Assembly: GCA_021789095.1 (NCBI GenBank)
Contig: JAJYJX010000005.1
Span: forward strand, 1 to 31,405
Reading direction: 5' to 3'
DNA length: 31,405 nucleotides
DNA from: a bacterium
Lineage (GTDB): Bacteria > JAMCPX01
The notes beneath the pieces were generated by a model, which saw only the letters and a list, made by a program, of their open reading frames with translations, made no database searches and was not told the DNA's origin. Every line of letters starts with the position of its first letter. The stretch's first letter is position 1. The position numbers and the translations under genes were made by a program. Positions 30,820 through 31,405 of this stretch are shown in pieces.

Positions 30820-31405
30820 ATGCTGACGGACATACAAATTGAGAGATATGCGAGACATATTATACTCGATGGGGTTGGCGGCAAGGGACAGGAAAAACTC
30901 CTTAAATCAAAGGTGCTGATCATAGGCGCGGGAGGCCTTGGCTCACCCATTGCCCTGTACCTTGCTGCGAGCGGGATAGGCACAATGGGCATCGTTGATT
31001 TTGATGTTGTTGAGGTTTCAAACCTGCAGAGGCAGATTATGCACTCGACCGCTACCGTTGGAATGCCAAAAGTGGATTCTGCGGAAAAAACGATAAAGAA
31101 CATTAATCCCGATGTCATTGTAGACAAGTATAACGTGAAGCTTACATCTGAAAATATAATGGATATAATCAAAAATTACGAACTTATTATAGACGGTACT
31201 GATTCGTTTCCTGCAAGATATCTTATAAATGATGCCTGTGTGCTTTCCGGAAAGAAGAACGTGTACGGCAGTATTTTCAAGTTTGAGGGACAGGCAACAG
31301 TATTCTCCCCTGGTGAAGGGCCGTGCTTCAGGTGCCTTTATCCGGAGCCGCCGCCGCCTGGAATGGTCCCAAGCTGCCAGGAGGCAGGTGTGTTTGGTGT
31401 ACTGC
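30820..31405 (+). CDS. moeB: MoeB/ThiF-family adenylyltransferase, partial
   Basis: The frame opens at ATG 30820, 8 bp after the carrier gene, and runs off the right edge with 195 codons. The N-terminus is typical: YARHIILDGVGGKGQEKL, then the nucleotide motif IIGAGGLGSPIALYLAA (about 34-50), FDVVEVSNLQRQI, and the catalytic Asp in IDGTDSFPARYLIND. Cys169 and Cys172 (PCFRC) form the first half of the structural zinc site, and Cys186 lies in PSCQEAGVFG. It should adenylate the GG end of the carrier made by the preceding gene. Whether a rhodanese domain follows is outside the window. Confidence 0.92.
   Translation, partial: MLTDIQIERYARHIILDGVGGKGQEKLLKSKVLIIGAGGLGSPIALYLAASGIGTMGIVDFDVVEVSNLQRQIMHSTATVGMPKVDSAEKTIKNINPDVIVDKYNVKLTSENIMDIIKNYELIIDGTDSFPARYLINDACVLSGKKNVYGSIFKFEGQATVFSPGEGPCFRCLYPEPPPPGMVPSCQEAGVFGVL

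Overview
The window comes from a Gram-negative, probably anaerobic bacterium. Lipoprotein signal peptides, an ExbB/ExbD pair, a TRAP solute-binding protein and a FlgT/CsgG-type envelope operon point to a diderm. A B12-dependent class II ribonucleotide reductase and a Bacillus-type PurF with all four Fe-S cysteines fit a low-oxygen life. Domain content and codon habits (many AGG and ATA codons) suggest a Desulfobacterota- or Nitrospirota-like lineage, but this is inference and no marker gene in the window settles it. Most of the window is ordinary chromosome with short intergenic gaps. Two AT-rich accessory stretches stand out.

Left accessory region (1-2784). A minus-strand cassette of three small genes (892-1260, 546-905, 1-521 running off the edge) carries three divergent copies of one winged-helix-like domain. 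It is driven by a good promoter embedded in 14-bp tandem repeats. Next come palindromic 27-bp hairpin repeats, then a membrane protein with a C-terminal winged helix (1673-2437). An array of nine TGATACGAA-like sites, mostly phased at 11 bp, lies upstream of that gene.

Core minus-strand operon (2785-9601). The order in transcription is purS-purQ-purL-purF-pyrE-lipoprotein-exbB-exbD: purine synthesis steps 1 and 4, the orotate step of pyrimidine synthesis, then an envelope energising pair. Upstream is a membrane-embedded PHP-domain protein (9728-11182). Its stop codon is supplied by a repeat element that recurs at 14.49 kb, where it also ends the dctP-like gene.

Middle (11.2-16.8 kb). nrdJ has a promoter with two NrdR-box-like palindromes 31 bp apart. 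It is followed by a DUF2889 gene, an orphan TRAP solute-binding protein on the other strand, and an amidohydrolase.

Island (16870-20208). An intact tRNA-Arg(ACG) and a displaced 45-bp copy of its 3' end, as direct repeats, bracket 3.2 kb of AT-rich DNA. It carries a HEPN-type protein, a small unknown gene, a broken metallophosphoesterase, a membrane protein and a 65-residue ORF, but no integrase.

Right part (20.35-31.4 kb). Two overlapping MshEN-domain paralogues are followed by a glutaredoxin-groES pair with a terminator, and then a FlgT_N / DUF799 / CsgG / PEGA envelope operon. Next are pgsA-like and ogt genes, a convergent bioD, and a plus-strand cluster thrC-cysM-JAMM peptidase-MoaD/NIL fusion-moeB (cut by the right edge). 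The last cluster resembles the protein-thiocarboxylate (CysO) route to cysteine, except that the carrier's GG is internal and followed by a NIL domain.
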